This document shows, piece by piece, positions 51,856-61,100 of a stretch of 64,000 nt of DNA. A program made the position numbers and the translations under genes. Source of the stretch: Castellaniella sp040276065 (GTDB lineage: Bacteria; Pseudomonadota; Gammaproteobacteria; Burkholderiales; Burkholderiaceae_B); NCBI RefSeq assembly GCF_040276065.1, contig NZ_JBELOI010000005.1, positions 62,001 through 126,000 on the forward strand, given 5' to 3'. The stretch's first letter is position 1. Every line of letters begins with the position of its first letter. The notes beneath the pieces were generated by a model. It was given only the letters and a program-made list of their open reading frames with translations. It ran no database searches and had not been told where the DNA came from.

Positions 51856-52844
51856 CAGATCACCTTTGCGGCGAGGAGGTCGTGCATGTGCAAAGCCCCC
51901 AATAATAGCCCGTCCGCGTCCTCGACCAGCATCTGGTTGAGTTTGTGGGCGTCCATGAGGGTTGCGGCCTCGATGGCCGGCGCCTCGGGGCCGATGGCCT
52001 TGGGGTGGCGGCTCATGCCCGCCGCCACCGTCATCGCGCGGATGTCGCCGTGCTGGGCGATCATCCGGCGCAGGTCGCCGTCAGTGAAAATGCCCACCGG
52101 ACGGCGTGTGGGTCCGAGCACGATGGTCATGCCCATGCCCTTGGAGGACATCTCCGTCAGGGCATCGGGAATCAGTACGTCCTCGCCCACCAGGGGCAGC
52201 GCCGCGCCAGTGCGCATGACATCGGCAACCGAGGTGAGCAGGCGCCGGCCCAGCGCACCGCCCGGGTGCGAGCGCGCGAAATCGTCGCGGCTGAAGCCGC
52301 GCGCCTCGAGACAGGCGACCGCCAGGGCGTCGCCCATCACCAGTGCCGCGGTGGTGCTGGCGGTGGGGGCGAGGTTCAACGGGCAGGCCTCCTGGGCGAC
52401 GGCCGCCTCGAGGACGAGGTCGGCGCTGCGCGCGAGTTCGGAGTCCGGCCGGCCGGTCAGGGCGATGATGCGCGTGCCCATGCGCTTGGCCACCGAGATG
52501 ATGGTGATGAGTTCCTGCGCGGACCCCGAGTATGAGATTGCCAGCAGGATGTCCTGGCCGGTGAGCATGCCCAGGTCGCCGTGGATGGCCTCGGCGGCGT
52601 GCATGAAGAAGGCCGGCGTGCCGGTCGAGGCCAGTGTGGCCGCGGTTTTGCGGGCGACGTGGCCGGATTTGCCGATGCCGGTCACCACGACGCGTCCCTG
52701 GCAGGCCAGGATCAGGCCCGCGGCGTCCACGAAAGTGCCGTCGATCCGGCCGCGCAGCGCCTGGAGGGCGGCGATCTGGATATCGAAACAGCGCTCGGCG
52801 CTCGCGCGGATGGCCTCGGCGGTGGGCTGGGGGTTTCTGAGCAT
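51855..52844 (-). CDS. kdsD: Arabinose-5-phosphate isomerase
   Basis: Converts ribulose-5-phosphate to arabinose-5-phosphate, the precursor of Kdo; 329 residues. SIS domain (about 35-175; VVTGIGKSGHVARK, SYSGSAQELITI) followed by two CBS domains (about 205-325). First gene of the leftward LPS block; divergent from apt over 72 bases. Confidence 0.95.
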   Translation of the reverse strand: MLRNPQPTAEAIRASAERCFDIQIAALQALRGRIDGTFVDAAGLILACQGRVVVTGIGKSGHVARKTAATLASTGTPAFFMHAAEAIHGDLGMLTGQDILLAISYSGSAQELITIISVAKRMGTRIIALTGRPDSELARSADLVLEAAVAQEACPLNLAPTASTTAALVMGDALAVACLEARGFSRDDFARSHPGGALGRRLLTSVADVMRTGAALPLVGEDVLIPDALTEMSSKGMGMTIVLGPTRRPVGIFTDGDLRRMIAQHGDIRAMTVAAGMSRHPKAIGPEAPAIEAATLMDAHKLNQMLVEDADGLLLGALHMHDLLAAKVI

Positions 52845-52916
52845 CCGGGGATTTTACGCTGAGCCGCGCAGGCTTGTTAAACTGTGGCCGCCTTTACCTG
52901 CCTTCTGGGAAGTTCC

Positions 52917-53462
52917 ATGAAAACCGATCCGGCCCAATTCATCCGCGACACGATCCGCACGGTGCCGGATTGGCCCAAGCCCGGCGTGCAGTTCCGCGAC
53001 ATCACCCCCGTGCTGCAGGACCCGCGCGCCTTTCGGGTGCTGATCGACTTGTTCGTCTATCGCTACATGCGCCAGCGCCTGGATCTGGTCGCGGGCATCG
53101 ACGCACGCGGCTTCATCGTGGGTTCGGTGCTGGCGTATGAGCTCAACCTGGGCTTCGTGCCGGTGCGCAAGCAGGGCAAGCTGCCGTTTCGCACGGTGGC
53201 CGAGCAATATGCGCTGGAATATGGCAATGCGGTGGTCGAGATGCACACGGACTCGGTGCGCCCCGGCCAGCGCGTCCTGCTGATTGACGATCTGATCGCG
53301 ACAGGAGGCACGATGATGGCGGCCTCCAGGCTGCTGCAACGCCTGGGGGCGAATGTCGCCGAGGCGGCGGCCATCATCGATTTGCCCGACCTGGGCGGCT
53401 CCAAGGCGGTCCGGGATTCGGGCCTGCCCGTCTACACGGTCTGCGAGTTCGGCGCCGAGTGA
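52917..53462 (+). CDS. apt: Adenine phosphoribosyltransferase
   Basis: Salvages adenine to AMP using PRPP; 181 residues. Conserved IRTVPDWPKPGVQFRDITP at the N-terminus, DARGFIVGSVLA, and the PRPP loop LLIDDLIATGGTMM. ATG 52917 is preceded by a weak GGGAAG; the frame is open to 52884 without homology. The 34-base gap to the convergent oxidoreductase holds an ACCTG-TGCG-CAGGT hairpin (53479-53492) without a T-run. Confidence 0.96.
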   Translation: MKTDPAQFIRDTIRTVPDWPKPGVQFRDITPVLQDPRAFRVLIDLFVYRYMRQRLDLVAGIDARGFIVGSVLAYELNLGFVPVRKQGKLPFRTVAEQYALEYGNAVVEMHTDSVRPGQRVLLIDDLIATGGTMMAASRLLQRLGANVAEAAAIIDLPDLGGSKAVRDSGLPVYTVCEFGAE

Positions 53463-53496
53463 GCCCCCAGGCGGCCCGACCTGTGCGCAGGTGCGC

Positions 53497-56400
53497 CTAC
53501 ACCAGCACCCGCTCGATGCCCCCCGTATTGGCGGCCTTGACGTAGTCCGGCATCCAGTTCTCGCCCAGCAGGTGGCGCGCCATCTCGACCACGATGTAGT
53601 CCGCCTTCAGGCCCGTGTCCTGCTCATAGCGGGCCAGGCCCTGCAGGCAGGACGGGCATGAGGTCACCATCTTGACCTCGCCCTCGAAGCCGTCCTCGCG
53701 GATCGCCGCGGTGTTCTTGGCGAGTTCCTCTTGTTTGCGGAACCGTACCTGCGTCGAGATGTCGGGGCGCGAGACCGCGAGGGTGCCCGATTCGCCGCAG
53801 CAGCGGTCGGTTTTGATCGCCTTGTCCTCGCCCAGCAGGGACTTGACGGTTTTCATGGGGTCCTGCTGCTTGAGCGGCGTGTGACAGGGGTCGTGGTAGA
53901 GGTAGCGCACGCCCTGGACCCCGGCGATGTCCACGCCTTTCTCCAGCAGGTACTCGTGGATGTCGATCAGGCGGCAGCCTGGGAAGATCCTGTCGAATTC
54001 ATAGTTCTCGAGCTGGTCATAGCAGGTGCCGCAGCTCACCACCACGGTCTTGATGTCGAGGTAGTTCAGCGTCGTCGCCATGCGGTGAAACAGCACGCGG
54101 TTGTCCGTGACCATCTTGTCGGCCTTGTCCGCCATGCCATTGCCGCGTTGCGGGTAGCCACAGCACAGGTAGCCGGGCGGCAGGACGGTCTGCACGCCGA
54201 CGTGCCATAGCATGGCCTGGGTCGCCAGGCCGACCTGCGAGAACAGACGCTCGGATCCGCAGCCCGGAAAATAGAACACGGCCTCGCTGTCGGGCGAGGT
54301 GGTGGCCGGATTGCGGATGATGGGCACGATCTCGGGGTCTTCGATGTCCAGGAGCTTGCGCGCGGTCTGCTTGGGCAGCCCACCGGGCATTTTCTTGTTG
54401 ATGAAGTGGATGACCTGTTCGCGGATCGGCGCCTTGCCCACGGTGGCCGGCGGGTGGGCGACCTGCTTTTTCGCAACCGGAGCCAGGAGGTCGTGCGCCA
54501 GGCGCTGGGCCTTGTAGCCCATGCCGATCATGGCGGCGCGCGTGGCCTTGATGACGCGCGGATCCTTGGCGTTCAGAAAGAACATCGAGGCCGCGGTCCC
54601 CGGATTGAAGGATTTTTTGCCCATGCGGCGCAGCAGCGCGCGCATCTCCATCGAGACATCGCCGAAGTCGATGTCCACGGGACAGGGGTTGTAGCACTTG
54701 TGGCACAAGGTGCAGTGGTCGCCCACGTCCTCGAACTCCTCCCAGTGCCGGATGCTGACGCCGCGCCGGGTTTGTTCCTCGTAGAGGAAGGCCTCGATCA
54801 GCAGCGAGGTGGCGAGAATCTTGTTGCGCGGCGAATAGAGCAGGTTGGCGCGCGGCACGTGCGTGGCGCAGACGGGCTTGCACTTGCCGCAGCGCAGGCA
54901 ATCCTTGATCGCATTCGAGATGGCGCCGATCTCGCTGCGCTGCATGATCAGCGACTCGTGCCCCAGCAGGTTGAAGCTGGGCGTCCAGGCCTGCCTGAGG
55001 TCGGCGCCGGGCATCAGCTTGCCCCCGTTGAAGCGGCCGTCGGGGTCGACGCGGCGCTTGTAGTCCTGGAAAGGGGCGAGTTCCTCGGCGCTGAGGAATT
55101 CGTACTTGGTCAGGCCGATGCCGTGCTCGCCCGAGATCACGCCGTCCAGGTTGCGGGCGATCCCCATGATGCGGGCGACCGCCTCGTTGGCCTCGCGCAG
55201 CATCTCGTAGTCGTCCGAGTTGACCGGGATGTTAGTGTGCACATTGCCATCGCCGGCGTGCATATGCAGCGCGACGAAGACACGGCTCTTGAGGATGCGG
55301 TCATGTGTGGCTTGCAGGCCGGCCAGGACGGCGGCGCAGTCGGCGCCGGCGAAATGGCGCTCCATGGCGCTGCGGATATCGGTCTTCCAGGAAATCCGCA
55401 GGGTGTGGTCCTGCACCACCTCGAAGACGCGCGCCTCGGGCCGGCGCGCGAGGCGCTCGCGCAGTGTCGGCAGGTGTTCCTCGAGGCCCAGTCCAGCCAG
55501 GGTGTCCATGCTGTCGGCCAGGGGCGCGTCCAGCCCGTCCAGCAGCCAGGACCAGCGGCGGCGCACGGCGGCCAGGGTATCCAGGGCGTCGCGCCGGCGC
55601 GTGGCCAGGATCTCTTCGCGCGTATGCTCGGCCTCGTCGTGATCCTCGGTCTTGCCGATCGGCAAATCGCCGTGCAGATACGCCTCGAGCGCGTCGATCA
55701 GGCGCAGCTTGTTGCGCGTGGACAGTTCGATGTTGATGCGCTCGATGGCGTCCGTGTACTCGCCCATGCGATCCAGGGGGATCACCACGTCCTCGTTGAT
55801 CTTGAAGGCATTGGTGTGGCGCGCGATGGCGGCGGTACGGGCCCGGTCCAGCCAGAATTTTTTGCGGGCCTCGGAGCTGACGGCGATGAAGCCCTCGCCG
55901 TGGCGCGAGTTGGCGATGCGCACCACTTCGCTGGCGGCCAGGGCCACCGCGGCCTCGTCGTCGCCCACAATGTCGCCGATCAGGACCATTTTCGGCAGGA
56001 TGCCGCGCTTGCTCTTGGTGGCGTAGCCCACGGCGCGCAGGTAGCGCTCGTCCAGGTGCTCGAGGCCTGCCAGGATGGCGCCGCGCGTCCGGCCGTCGGT
56101 GTCGAGGTAGTGCTTGACCTCGACGATCGAGGGCACCGCATCGCGTGCCTGCCCGAAGAATTCCATGCAGACGGTGCGCGTGTGCGCCGGCATGCGGTGC
56201 AGGATCCAGCGGGCCGCGGTGATCAGGCCGTCGCAGCCCTCTTTTTGCACGCCCGGCAGGCCTGCGAGGAACTTGTCGGTCACGTCCTTGCCCAGTCCCG
56301 CCTTGCGGAAGCGCCGTCCCTCGATGGTCAAGGTCTCGGTTTTCAGCGGCGCGCGGCCCGGCGCCTTGGCACCGTCGAACCACTTGAGCTCGAAGCGCGC

Positions 56401-57429
56401 CTCGGCCACTTCGTGGATCTTGCCCAGGTTGTGCTCGAGGCGCGTGACCTCCAGCCAGTTGCCTTCCGGATCCACCATGCGCCACCAGGCGAGGTTGTCC
56501 AGCGCGGTGCCCCATAGCACGGCCTTCTTGCCGCCGGCGTTCATGGCCACGTTGCCGCCCACACAGGAGGCGTCGGCGGAGGTCGGATCAACGGCGAAGA
56601 CCCGACCGGCCGCCTCGGCGGCCTCGGCCACGCGGCGCGTGACCACGCCGGCGCCGGTCAGGAGGGTGTGGACGGGCTCGTCCACGCCGGGCAGGGCCAC
56701 GGCCTCGACCGGCCCCATGGCGTCGAGCTTTTCAGTGTTGATGACCGCAGAGCGCCAGGTCAGCGGGATGGCACCGCCGGTGTAGCCGGTGCCGCCCCCG
56801 CGGGGGATGATGGTCAGGCCCAGGGCGATGCAGGCGCGCACCAATGCTGCGATTTCGTCCTCGGTGTCGGGCATCAGCACGACGAAGGGATACTCGACGC
56901 GCCAGTCGGTGGCGTCGGTGACGTGCGATACGCGTGACAAGCCGTCAAAGCGGATATTGTCCCTGGCCGTGATGCGTGAGAGCTTGCGCAGCGCCGTCTG
57001 GCGCAGAGCGGTTGTCTGGACGAACTGCTCCTCGAAGCGGCCGACGGCGGCGCGGGCCGCGTCGAGCAGATGCAGCACCTTGGTGTCGCGCGCGCCGTGG
57101 TCATCGTCGCGTCGCTTGTCGATCTCGGCGAGGCGGTGGTTCAGGGCATCGACCAACAGATGGCGGCGCTTGGGGTCGTCCAGCAGGTCGTCTTGCAGAT
57201 AGGGATTGCGCTGCACCACCCAGATGTCGCCCAGGACTTCGAACAGCATGCGGGCCGAGCGCCCGGTGCGCCGTTCGCCGCGCAGCTCGGACAACAGGGT
57301 CCAGGCCTCCTCGCCCAGCAGCCGCAGGACGATCTCGCGGTCGGAGTAGGAGGTGTAGTTATAGGGGATTTCGCGCAGGCGGGGGGCCTGGGCTTGAGCA
57401 AGCAGCTCGCGGTCTAGGGGGGCGTTCAT
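53497..57429 (-). CDS. Giant FAD-linked oxidoreductase with Fe-S and CCG domains (DUF3683 type)
   Basis: A 1310-residue cytoplasmic fusion. N-terminal region of about 170 residues (DUF3683-like), FAD-binding domain type 4 (about 180-420; PRGGGTGYTGGA), FAD-oxidase C domain (ending near 770; HMHAGDGNVHTN), two 4Fe-4S motifs (CLRCGKCKPVC at about 844 and CTLCHKCYNPC at about 905), and two cysteine-rich CCG domains (about 1060-1240; YFPGCGSERL, LCCGYPQRG, VSCGTCYDQL, RCCGESG). This corresponds to GlcD plus GlcF or YdiJ in one chain and should oxidise a 2-hydroxy acid, perhaps D-lactate or 2-hydroxyglutarate, passing electrons to quinone. Substrate is inferred from family only. Confidence 0.9.
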   Translation of the reverse strand: MNAPLDRELLAQAQAPRLREIPYNYTSYSDREIVLRLLGEEAWTLLSELRGERRTGRSARMLFEVLGDIWVVQRNPYLQDDLLDDPKRRHLLVDALNHRLAEIDKRRDDDHGARDTKVLHLLDAARAAVGRFEEQFVQTTALRQTALRKLSRITARDNIRFDGLSRVSHVTDATDWRVEYPFVVLMPDTEDEIAALVRACIALGLTIIPRGGGTGYTGGAIPLTWRSAVINTEKLDAMGPVEAVALPGVDEPVHTLLTGAGVVTRRVAEAAEAAGRVFAVDPTSADASCVGGNVAMNAGGKKAVLWGTALDNLAWWRMVDPEGNWLEVTRLEHNLGKIHEVAEARFELKWFDGAKAPGRAPLKTETLTIEGRRFRKAGLGKDVTDKFLAGLPGVQKEGCDGLITAARWILHRMPAHTRTVCMEFFGQARDAVPSIVEVKHYLDTDGRTRGAILAGLEHLDERYLRAVGYATKSKRGILPKMVLIGDIVGDDEAAVALAASEVVRIANSRHGEGFIAVSSEARKKFWLDRARTAAIARHTNAFKINEDVVIPLDRMGEYTDAIERINIELSTRNKLRLIDALEAYLHGDLPIGKTEDHDEAEHTREEILATRRRDALDTLAAVRRRWSWLLDGLDAPLADSMDTLAGLGLEEHLPTLRERLARRPEARVFEVVQDHTLRISWKTDIRSAMERHFAGADCAAVLAGLQATHDRILKSRVFVALHMHAGDGNVHTNIPVNSDDYEMLREANEAVARIMGIARNLDGVISGEHGIGLTKYEFLSAEELAPFQDYKRRVDPDGRFNGGKLMPGADLRQAWTPSFNLLGHESLIMQRSEIGAISNAIKDCLRCGKCKPVCATHVPRANLLYSPRNKILATSLLIEAFLYEEQTRRGVSIRHWEEFEDVGDHCTLCHKCYNPCPVDIDFGDVSMEMRALLRRMGKKSFNPGTAASMFFLNAKDPRVIKATRAAMIGMGYKAQRLAHDLLAPVAKKQVAHPPATVGKAPIREQVIHFINKKMPGGLPKQTARKLLDIEDPEIVPIIRNPATTSPDSEAVFYFPGCGSERLFSQVGLATQAMLWHVGVQTVLPPGYLCCGYPQRGNGMADKADKMVTDNRVLFHRMATTLNYLDIKTVVVSCGTCYDQLENYEFDRIFPGCRLIDIHEYLLEKGVDIAGVQGVRYLYHDPCHTPLKQQDPMKTVKSLLGEDKAIKTDRCCGESGTLAVSRPDISTQVRFRKQEELAKNTAAIREDGFEGEVKMVTSCPSCLQGLARYEQDTGLKADYIVVEMARHLLGENWMPDYVKAANTGGIERVLV

Positions 57430-57486
57430 GGATGGCTGTGACGTCGATGCCCCGGAGCGGGGTGCGGGTAATTGTCTAGTTTAAGG

Positions 57487-58017
57487 CTAAAGCCAGGCGC
57501 TGATCCACGGCCAGGCGTGCATCAGCGCGGCTGTCATGGCGATGTAGCGCAGGCACTTGCCGATCGCCATGTAGATCACGCAGGGCCAGAAGGGAAGTCG
57601 CAGCCATCCGGCGACCGCGCAGAGGGGGTCGCCCACCACCGGCAGCCAGGACAGCAGTAGCGCGGGCGGGCCAAGGCGCTTGAACCAGCGCGTGCCCAGT
57701 GCATGCCAGCGACCCCCGGCCTTGTCCCGGACCTTGCCGGGGTGCTTGAGGCGCCACTTTTCGTAGGCCGCCTCTGCCGCGGCGCCCATGGCATAGCTGA
57801 TCGCGCCACCTGCGGTATTGCCGGCGGTCGCTACCAGCACGGCCGGCCAAAACATGTGCGGCGCGATCTGTACATAGCCGAAGACCGCCGGTTCGGAGCC
57901 CATGGGCAGCAGCGTGGCCGACACCAGGCTGACGATGAAAATCGCCGGCAGCCCGAACTTGGGCAGCGCGAGCGCCGCCAGCAAGGCGTGGATCGAGGAT
58001 TGCAGCCAAGCTTCCAT
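57487..58017 (-). CDS. YqaA/DedA-like (VTT domain) membrane protein
   Basis: A 176-residue integral membrane protein with about four hydrophobic helices and the VTT-type core ATAGNTAGGAISYAMG and LLSWLPVVGDPLCAVAGWLR, characteristic of the small YqaA group of DedA-related proteins, possible lipid scramblase-like factors. ATG 58017 gives an N-terminus like homologues; the frame is open to 58113. Adjacent to the oxidoreductase in the same direction; no functional link is evident. Confidence 0.88.
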   Translation of the reverse strand: MEAWLQSSIHALLAALALPKFGLPAIFIVSLVSATLLPMGSEPAVFGYVQIAPHMFWPAVLVATAGNTAGGAISYAMGAAAEAAYEKWRLKHPGKVRDKAGGRWHALGTRWFKRLGPPALLLSWLPVVGDPLCAVAGWLRLPFWPCVIYMAIGKCLRYIAMTAALMHAWPWISAWL

Positions 58018-58064
58018 GGAGGAGGAGTGTATCGCTGGTCGGGCGCCGTGCGCCGTGTCGGAAT

Positions 58065-58107
58065 GCAGAAAAGCCGGCGGGCCGGAGATTCGTCCCGGCC
58101 CGCCGGC
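58065..58107 (-). terminator. Strong Rho-independent terminator of the entericidin gene
   Basis: Thirteen-base perfect arms (58073-58085 and 58095-58107; GCCGGCGGGCCGG) with a nine-base loop, followed on the minus strand by TTTTCTGC (58065-58072). It lies 15 bases after the entericidin stop. Confidence 0.9.
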
Positions 58108-58122
58108 CTGCAATGGCGACGT

Positions 58123-58254
58123 TTACTTTGCGGCCTTGGTGATGGCGCTGCCGACGTTGCTGATGTCTTCGCCGGCTCCGGCGACGGTGTTGGCGCAGCC
58201 CGCCATCAGCAGACAGCCCAGCAGGGCCAGCGACGCCAGAAGTTTTGTGCCCAT
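58123..58254 (-). CDS. Entericidin A/B-family small lipoprotein
   Basis: A 43-residue lipoprotein, too short for routine gene calling. The start MGTKLLASLALLGC leads to a lipobox MAGC (cysteine at residue 20), followed by ANTVAGAGEDISNVGSAI and KAAK, the hallmark of EcnA/EcnB proteins (N-T-x-x-G-x-G-x-D). In enterics they form an antidote/toxin pair linked to stationary-phase lysis; here only one is present. It has its own terminator. The upstream ribosome site (GGGAT) is weak. Confidence 0.88.
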   Translation of the reverse strand: MGTKLLASLALLGCLLMAGCANTVAGAGEDISNVGSAITKAAK

Positions 58255-58418
58255 GATCAGATCCCGTGTCTTGGTGATTGTGTTGCAATATTCTACGGTA
58301 ACTTGGGGGACTCAGGCCGTCGTGCGCGGCGCGGAAGATCGTGGCGGCGAGCCTGGGCTGCTGTCTGCATCTATTGCGCCCGCGCCGCCATGATGTCGAA
58401 GTCCTGCACGCCTATCCC

Positions 58419-59309
58419 TCAGAACGAGTACAGTTTTTCCGGGTTGCCGACCAGGATGGACTGGATCAGTTGTTCGTCATGCTCGGCCCAGCGGTAGAGC
58501 TCGTCCACCAGTGATCCATCGTCGGGAATCTGGGTGGGAATCTGCACGTGCGGCCAGTCGGTCCCGAATACCAGGCGGTCCGGGCGCGCGTGCATCAAGG
58601 CCTGTGCCAAGGCCTGCGCGTCGGTATAGGGGGCCGTTTTCTGCGACGAAATCCGGTTGGGGCCGGTGACCTTCACCCAGGTTCTGCCATCGCGCAGCAG
58701 CGACAGCAGTGAGGTGAATGCGGGATGCCGGGAGCCTTGATCCGAACGGAAGTGCCCCATGTGATCGATCACGCTGTCGACCGGCAGCGCTGAAATCCGG
58801 GTAGCCAGGTCCTTGAACTGTGTGATGTCGATCAGAAACTGCAGGTGCCAGCCAAGCGGCGCAATCCGGTTCGCCAAGCCTTGAATCGTTGCAAAATCAA
58901 TGCCGCCCCGAAAGAGCATATTCAGCCGTATGCCGCGTATGCCGAGTTGATGCATGGCTTCCAGCTCGGATTCGGCAATATCGGCATCCGTGACCGCGAT
59001 CCCGCGCCATTCGATGCCCCAGGGCTTGGTCTTGGCCAGTTCGAGCGTATCGCAGAGCAGTCGATTGTCGGTACCGTAGACGCTGGGCTGCACGAGCACG
59101 GCCCGCTGGAATCCCAGCGTGCGCAGCAGCCGGACGTAATCCTGCCGGGATGCGTCAGGCGGCGTGTAGCTCCGGTCACTGTGATACGGGTACTGCGCCG
59201 CTGGCCCGAAGAGATGGGCGTGCGTATCGCAGCTTTTGGCAGGCAGCACCGCCTCCGGAAGATCGGAAAGCGGTTTGGGTCCCGGAATGTCGGGAGCGGG
59301 AATGTTCAT
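58419..59309 (-). CDS. Amidohydrolase 2 family protein (2-pyrone-4,6-dicarboxylate lactonase-like)
   Basis: A 296-residue TIM-barrel hydrolase. CDTHAHLFGP supplies the HxH metal site, RGIRLNMLFRGG a central strand, DHMGHF a conserved histidine, and LVFGTDWPHVQIP the terminal aspartate motif, as in LigI-like lactonases that open cyclic dicarboxylate esters. It starts five bases after the TRAP permease stop, so it very probably acts on the imported compound or a derivative. ATG 59309 fits the family; the frame is open to 59339. The exact substrate is unknown. Confidence 0.87.
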   Translation of the reverse strand: MNIPAPDIPGPKPLSDLPEAVLPAKSCDTHAHLFGPAAQYPYHSDRSYTPPDASRQDYVRLLRTLGFQRAVLVQPSVYGTDNRLLCDTLELAKTKPWGIEWRGIAVTDADIAESELEAMHQLGIRGIRLNMLFRGGIDFATIQGLANRIAPLGWHLQFLIDITQFKDLATRISALPVDSVIDHMGHFRSDQGSRHPAFTSLLSLLRDGRTWVKVTGPNRISSQKTAPYTDAQALAQALMHARPDRLVFGTDWPHVQIPTQIPDDGSLVDELYRWAEHDEQLIQSILVGNPEKLYSF

Positions 59310-59314
59310 GGTGA

Positions 59315-60595
59315 TTAGCCCAGGAGACTCGGAAGCCACAGTGTGACCCAGGGGACGAAGGTCACGATCAGGATCAGGATGACGAACACGATCATGAATG
59401 GACCCAGGCGGCGTGCAATCTGCTCGATGGTCAGGTGACTGATCGCCGATGCGACGAACAGCGAGTACCCGACCGGCGGCGTGACCATGCCCACCGCGAA
59501 GTTGATGACGATCATGGCCCCCAGTTGAATGGGATCCATGCCCACCTGGACACCAATCGCAGTGAGCACCGTGCTGAGGATCACCATGGCGGATACATTG
59601 TCCATGACGGCGCCCAGGATCAGCAACAGCACGTTGACCATCAGCAAGAGCATGATCCGGTTGTCCGTCAGCGACAGCATGAAATCGGCGATTTGTTGCG
59701 GGATCTGTTCACTGGCCATGAGGTAAGCGAAGCCGTAGGCCATGCAGATGATGAACATGATCATCCCGGTCAGCTTCATGCTGCGCAATACGACGTCGAA
59801 CAGGTCTCTGAGTTTCAGTTCCCTGTAGATCAGCAGGCCGGCGATCAGACCGTACAGGACCCCGACCATGGATGCCTCTGTCGGGGTGAAAATGCCGCTA
59901 TAGATGCCGCCCAGGATGATGACGGGAGCCATCAGCGCCCAGATCCCTTCGCGCGCGGCCATGCCGAGTTCCCTGGCGGTGGCCTTTCGCTCGCAAGGGA
60001 TGTTGTGGCGCTTGGCGTAGCCATAACTGACCGCGACGAAACCCGCGGCGGCGATGAGCCCCGGGATGACACCCGCCAGAAAGAGCTTGGCGATGGACTG
60101 TTCGGCCAGGACGCCCCAGATCACCATGGGAATGGACGGGGGGATCATCTGGCCCAGGGGGCCGACGGCGGTTGCCAGCGCGGCGGCGTAGTCGCGCTTA
60201 TAGCCGCGATCCTCGAGCTCGTCGATCATGATGGTGCCCACCGCGGCCGTGGTGGCTGGAGCCGATCCGGATATTGCGCCAAAGAAGGTCCCGGCCATCA
60301 CGGTCGCGATGCTGAGGCCGCCCGTGAGGTGGCCAAAGATCGCCGATGCAAAGCGCACGAGCCGTTTCGACAGCCCTCCCGCCCCCATCAGGTCGCCCGC
60401 AAGAATGAATCCGGGGATGGCGAGCAGGCTGGACACGTCCGTTCCCGCGAGCACCCGCTGCGCGAAGATCACCGGGTTGATATCGGCGATGAAGAGGCCG
60501 CCAATCGTCAGCACGCCGAGCGCAAAGGCGATCGGCACGCCCAGTGCCAGCAATATCACGAGGCCGATGCTGAGGAACAGCGCCAGGTCACTCAT
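59315..60595 (-). CDS. TRAP transporter large permease, DctM
   Basis: A 426-residue membrane protein with about 12 helices and the DctM text IPGFILAGDLMGAGGLSKRL, SGSAPATTAAVGTIM, GQMIPPSIPMVIWG and FTPTEASMVGV. It carries out ion-coupled import. ATG 60595 overlaps the small permease end by eight bases; the longer frame to 60661 is a shadow. Distinct from the TRAP permease at the left edge, which has an additional insert and tail. Confidence 0.95.
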   Translation of the reverse strand: MSDLALFLSIGLVILLALGVPIAFALGVLTIGGLFIADINPVIFAQRVLAGTDVSSLLAIPGFILAGDLMGAGGLSKRLVRFASAIFGHLTGGLSIATVMAGTFFGAISGSAPATTAAVGTIMIDELEDRGYKRDYAAALATAVGPLGQMIPPSIPMVIWGVLAEQSIAKLFLAGVIPGLIAAAGFVAVSYGYAKRHNIPCERKATARELGMAAREGIWALMAPVIILGGIYSGIFTPTEASMVGVLYGLIAGLLIYRELKLRDLFDVVLRSMKLTGMIMFIICMAYGFAYLMASEQIPQQIADFMLSLTDNRIMLLLMVNVLLLILGAVMDNVSAMVILSTVLTAIGVQVGMDPIQLGAMIVINFAVGMVTPPVGYSLFVASAISHLTIEQIARRLGPFMIVFVILILIVTFVPWVTLWLPSLLG

Positions 60596-61091
60596 GACGG
60601 TTCCCCGAAGTGCTTGGGCGGTTGCGCAATCGTCCAAGCTTGCGCAGCGCGTAGAAGGCAATGAATATCCCGGATACCGGAAACGCGCTGCTGCGCAACC
60701 AGATGGGATAGCGCGTGGCGGGCGAGGTTTGCCCGGCGGTGAAATCGATGAAGTTCAAGCCGGTTCGCACCATGAACAGCCCGATAAATACAATGACGAG
60801 CCAAATGGCCTGCGTGAGCAAAAAACTCAGCGCCGGCGACAGGACCTTGCCGATGATCTCGATGCGGACGTGTCCATCCTCTCGGACCATCAGGGCCGCT
60901 GTCAGGAAGACCAGCCAGGTAAAGGCGAGCAGGGCGACTTCATCGGACCACGAGGCGGAGTCCTGCAGGATGTAGCGGTAGACGACGCCGATCAGCAGGC
61001 TCGCCACCATGATGCAGGTGACCGCAACCGCCAGAACCTGGATCAACCGTGTCATCCAGAGGTCGATCCAGTCCAGTAGGTGTTTCAGCAT
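60588..61091 (-). CDS. TRAP transporter small permease, DctQ
   Basis: A 167-residue protein with four transmembrane helices and the DctQ landmark SWSDEVALLAFTWLVFLTAALMVREDGHVRI. It pairs with DctM. It follows the binding-protein gene by nine bases, completing the order DctP-DctQ-DctM-amidohydrolase on one transcript. Confidence 0.93.
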   Translation of the reverse strand: MLKHLLDWIDLWMTRLIQVLAVAVTCIMVASLLIGVVYRYILQDSASWSDEVALLAFTWLVFLTAALMVREDGHVRIEIIGKVLSPALSFLLTQAIWLVIVFIGLFMVRTGLNFIDFTAGQTSPATRYPIWLRSSAFPVSGIFIAFYALRKLGRLRNRPSTSGNRHE

Positions 61092-61100
61092 GAATCGCGG

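Noticed and set aside
54406..56517. 703-codon open frame on the plus strand
   Set aside because: Antisense to the FAD/Fe-S oxidoreductase, whose motifs are unmistakable; composition is typical of a mirror frame.
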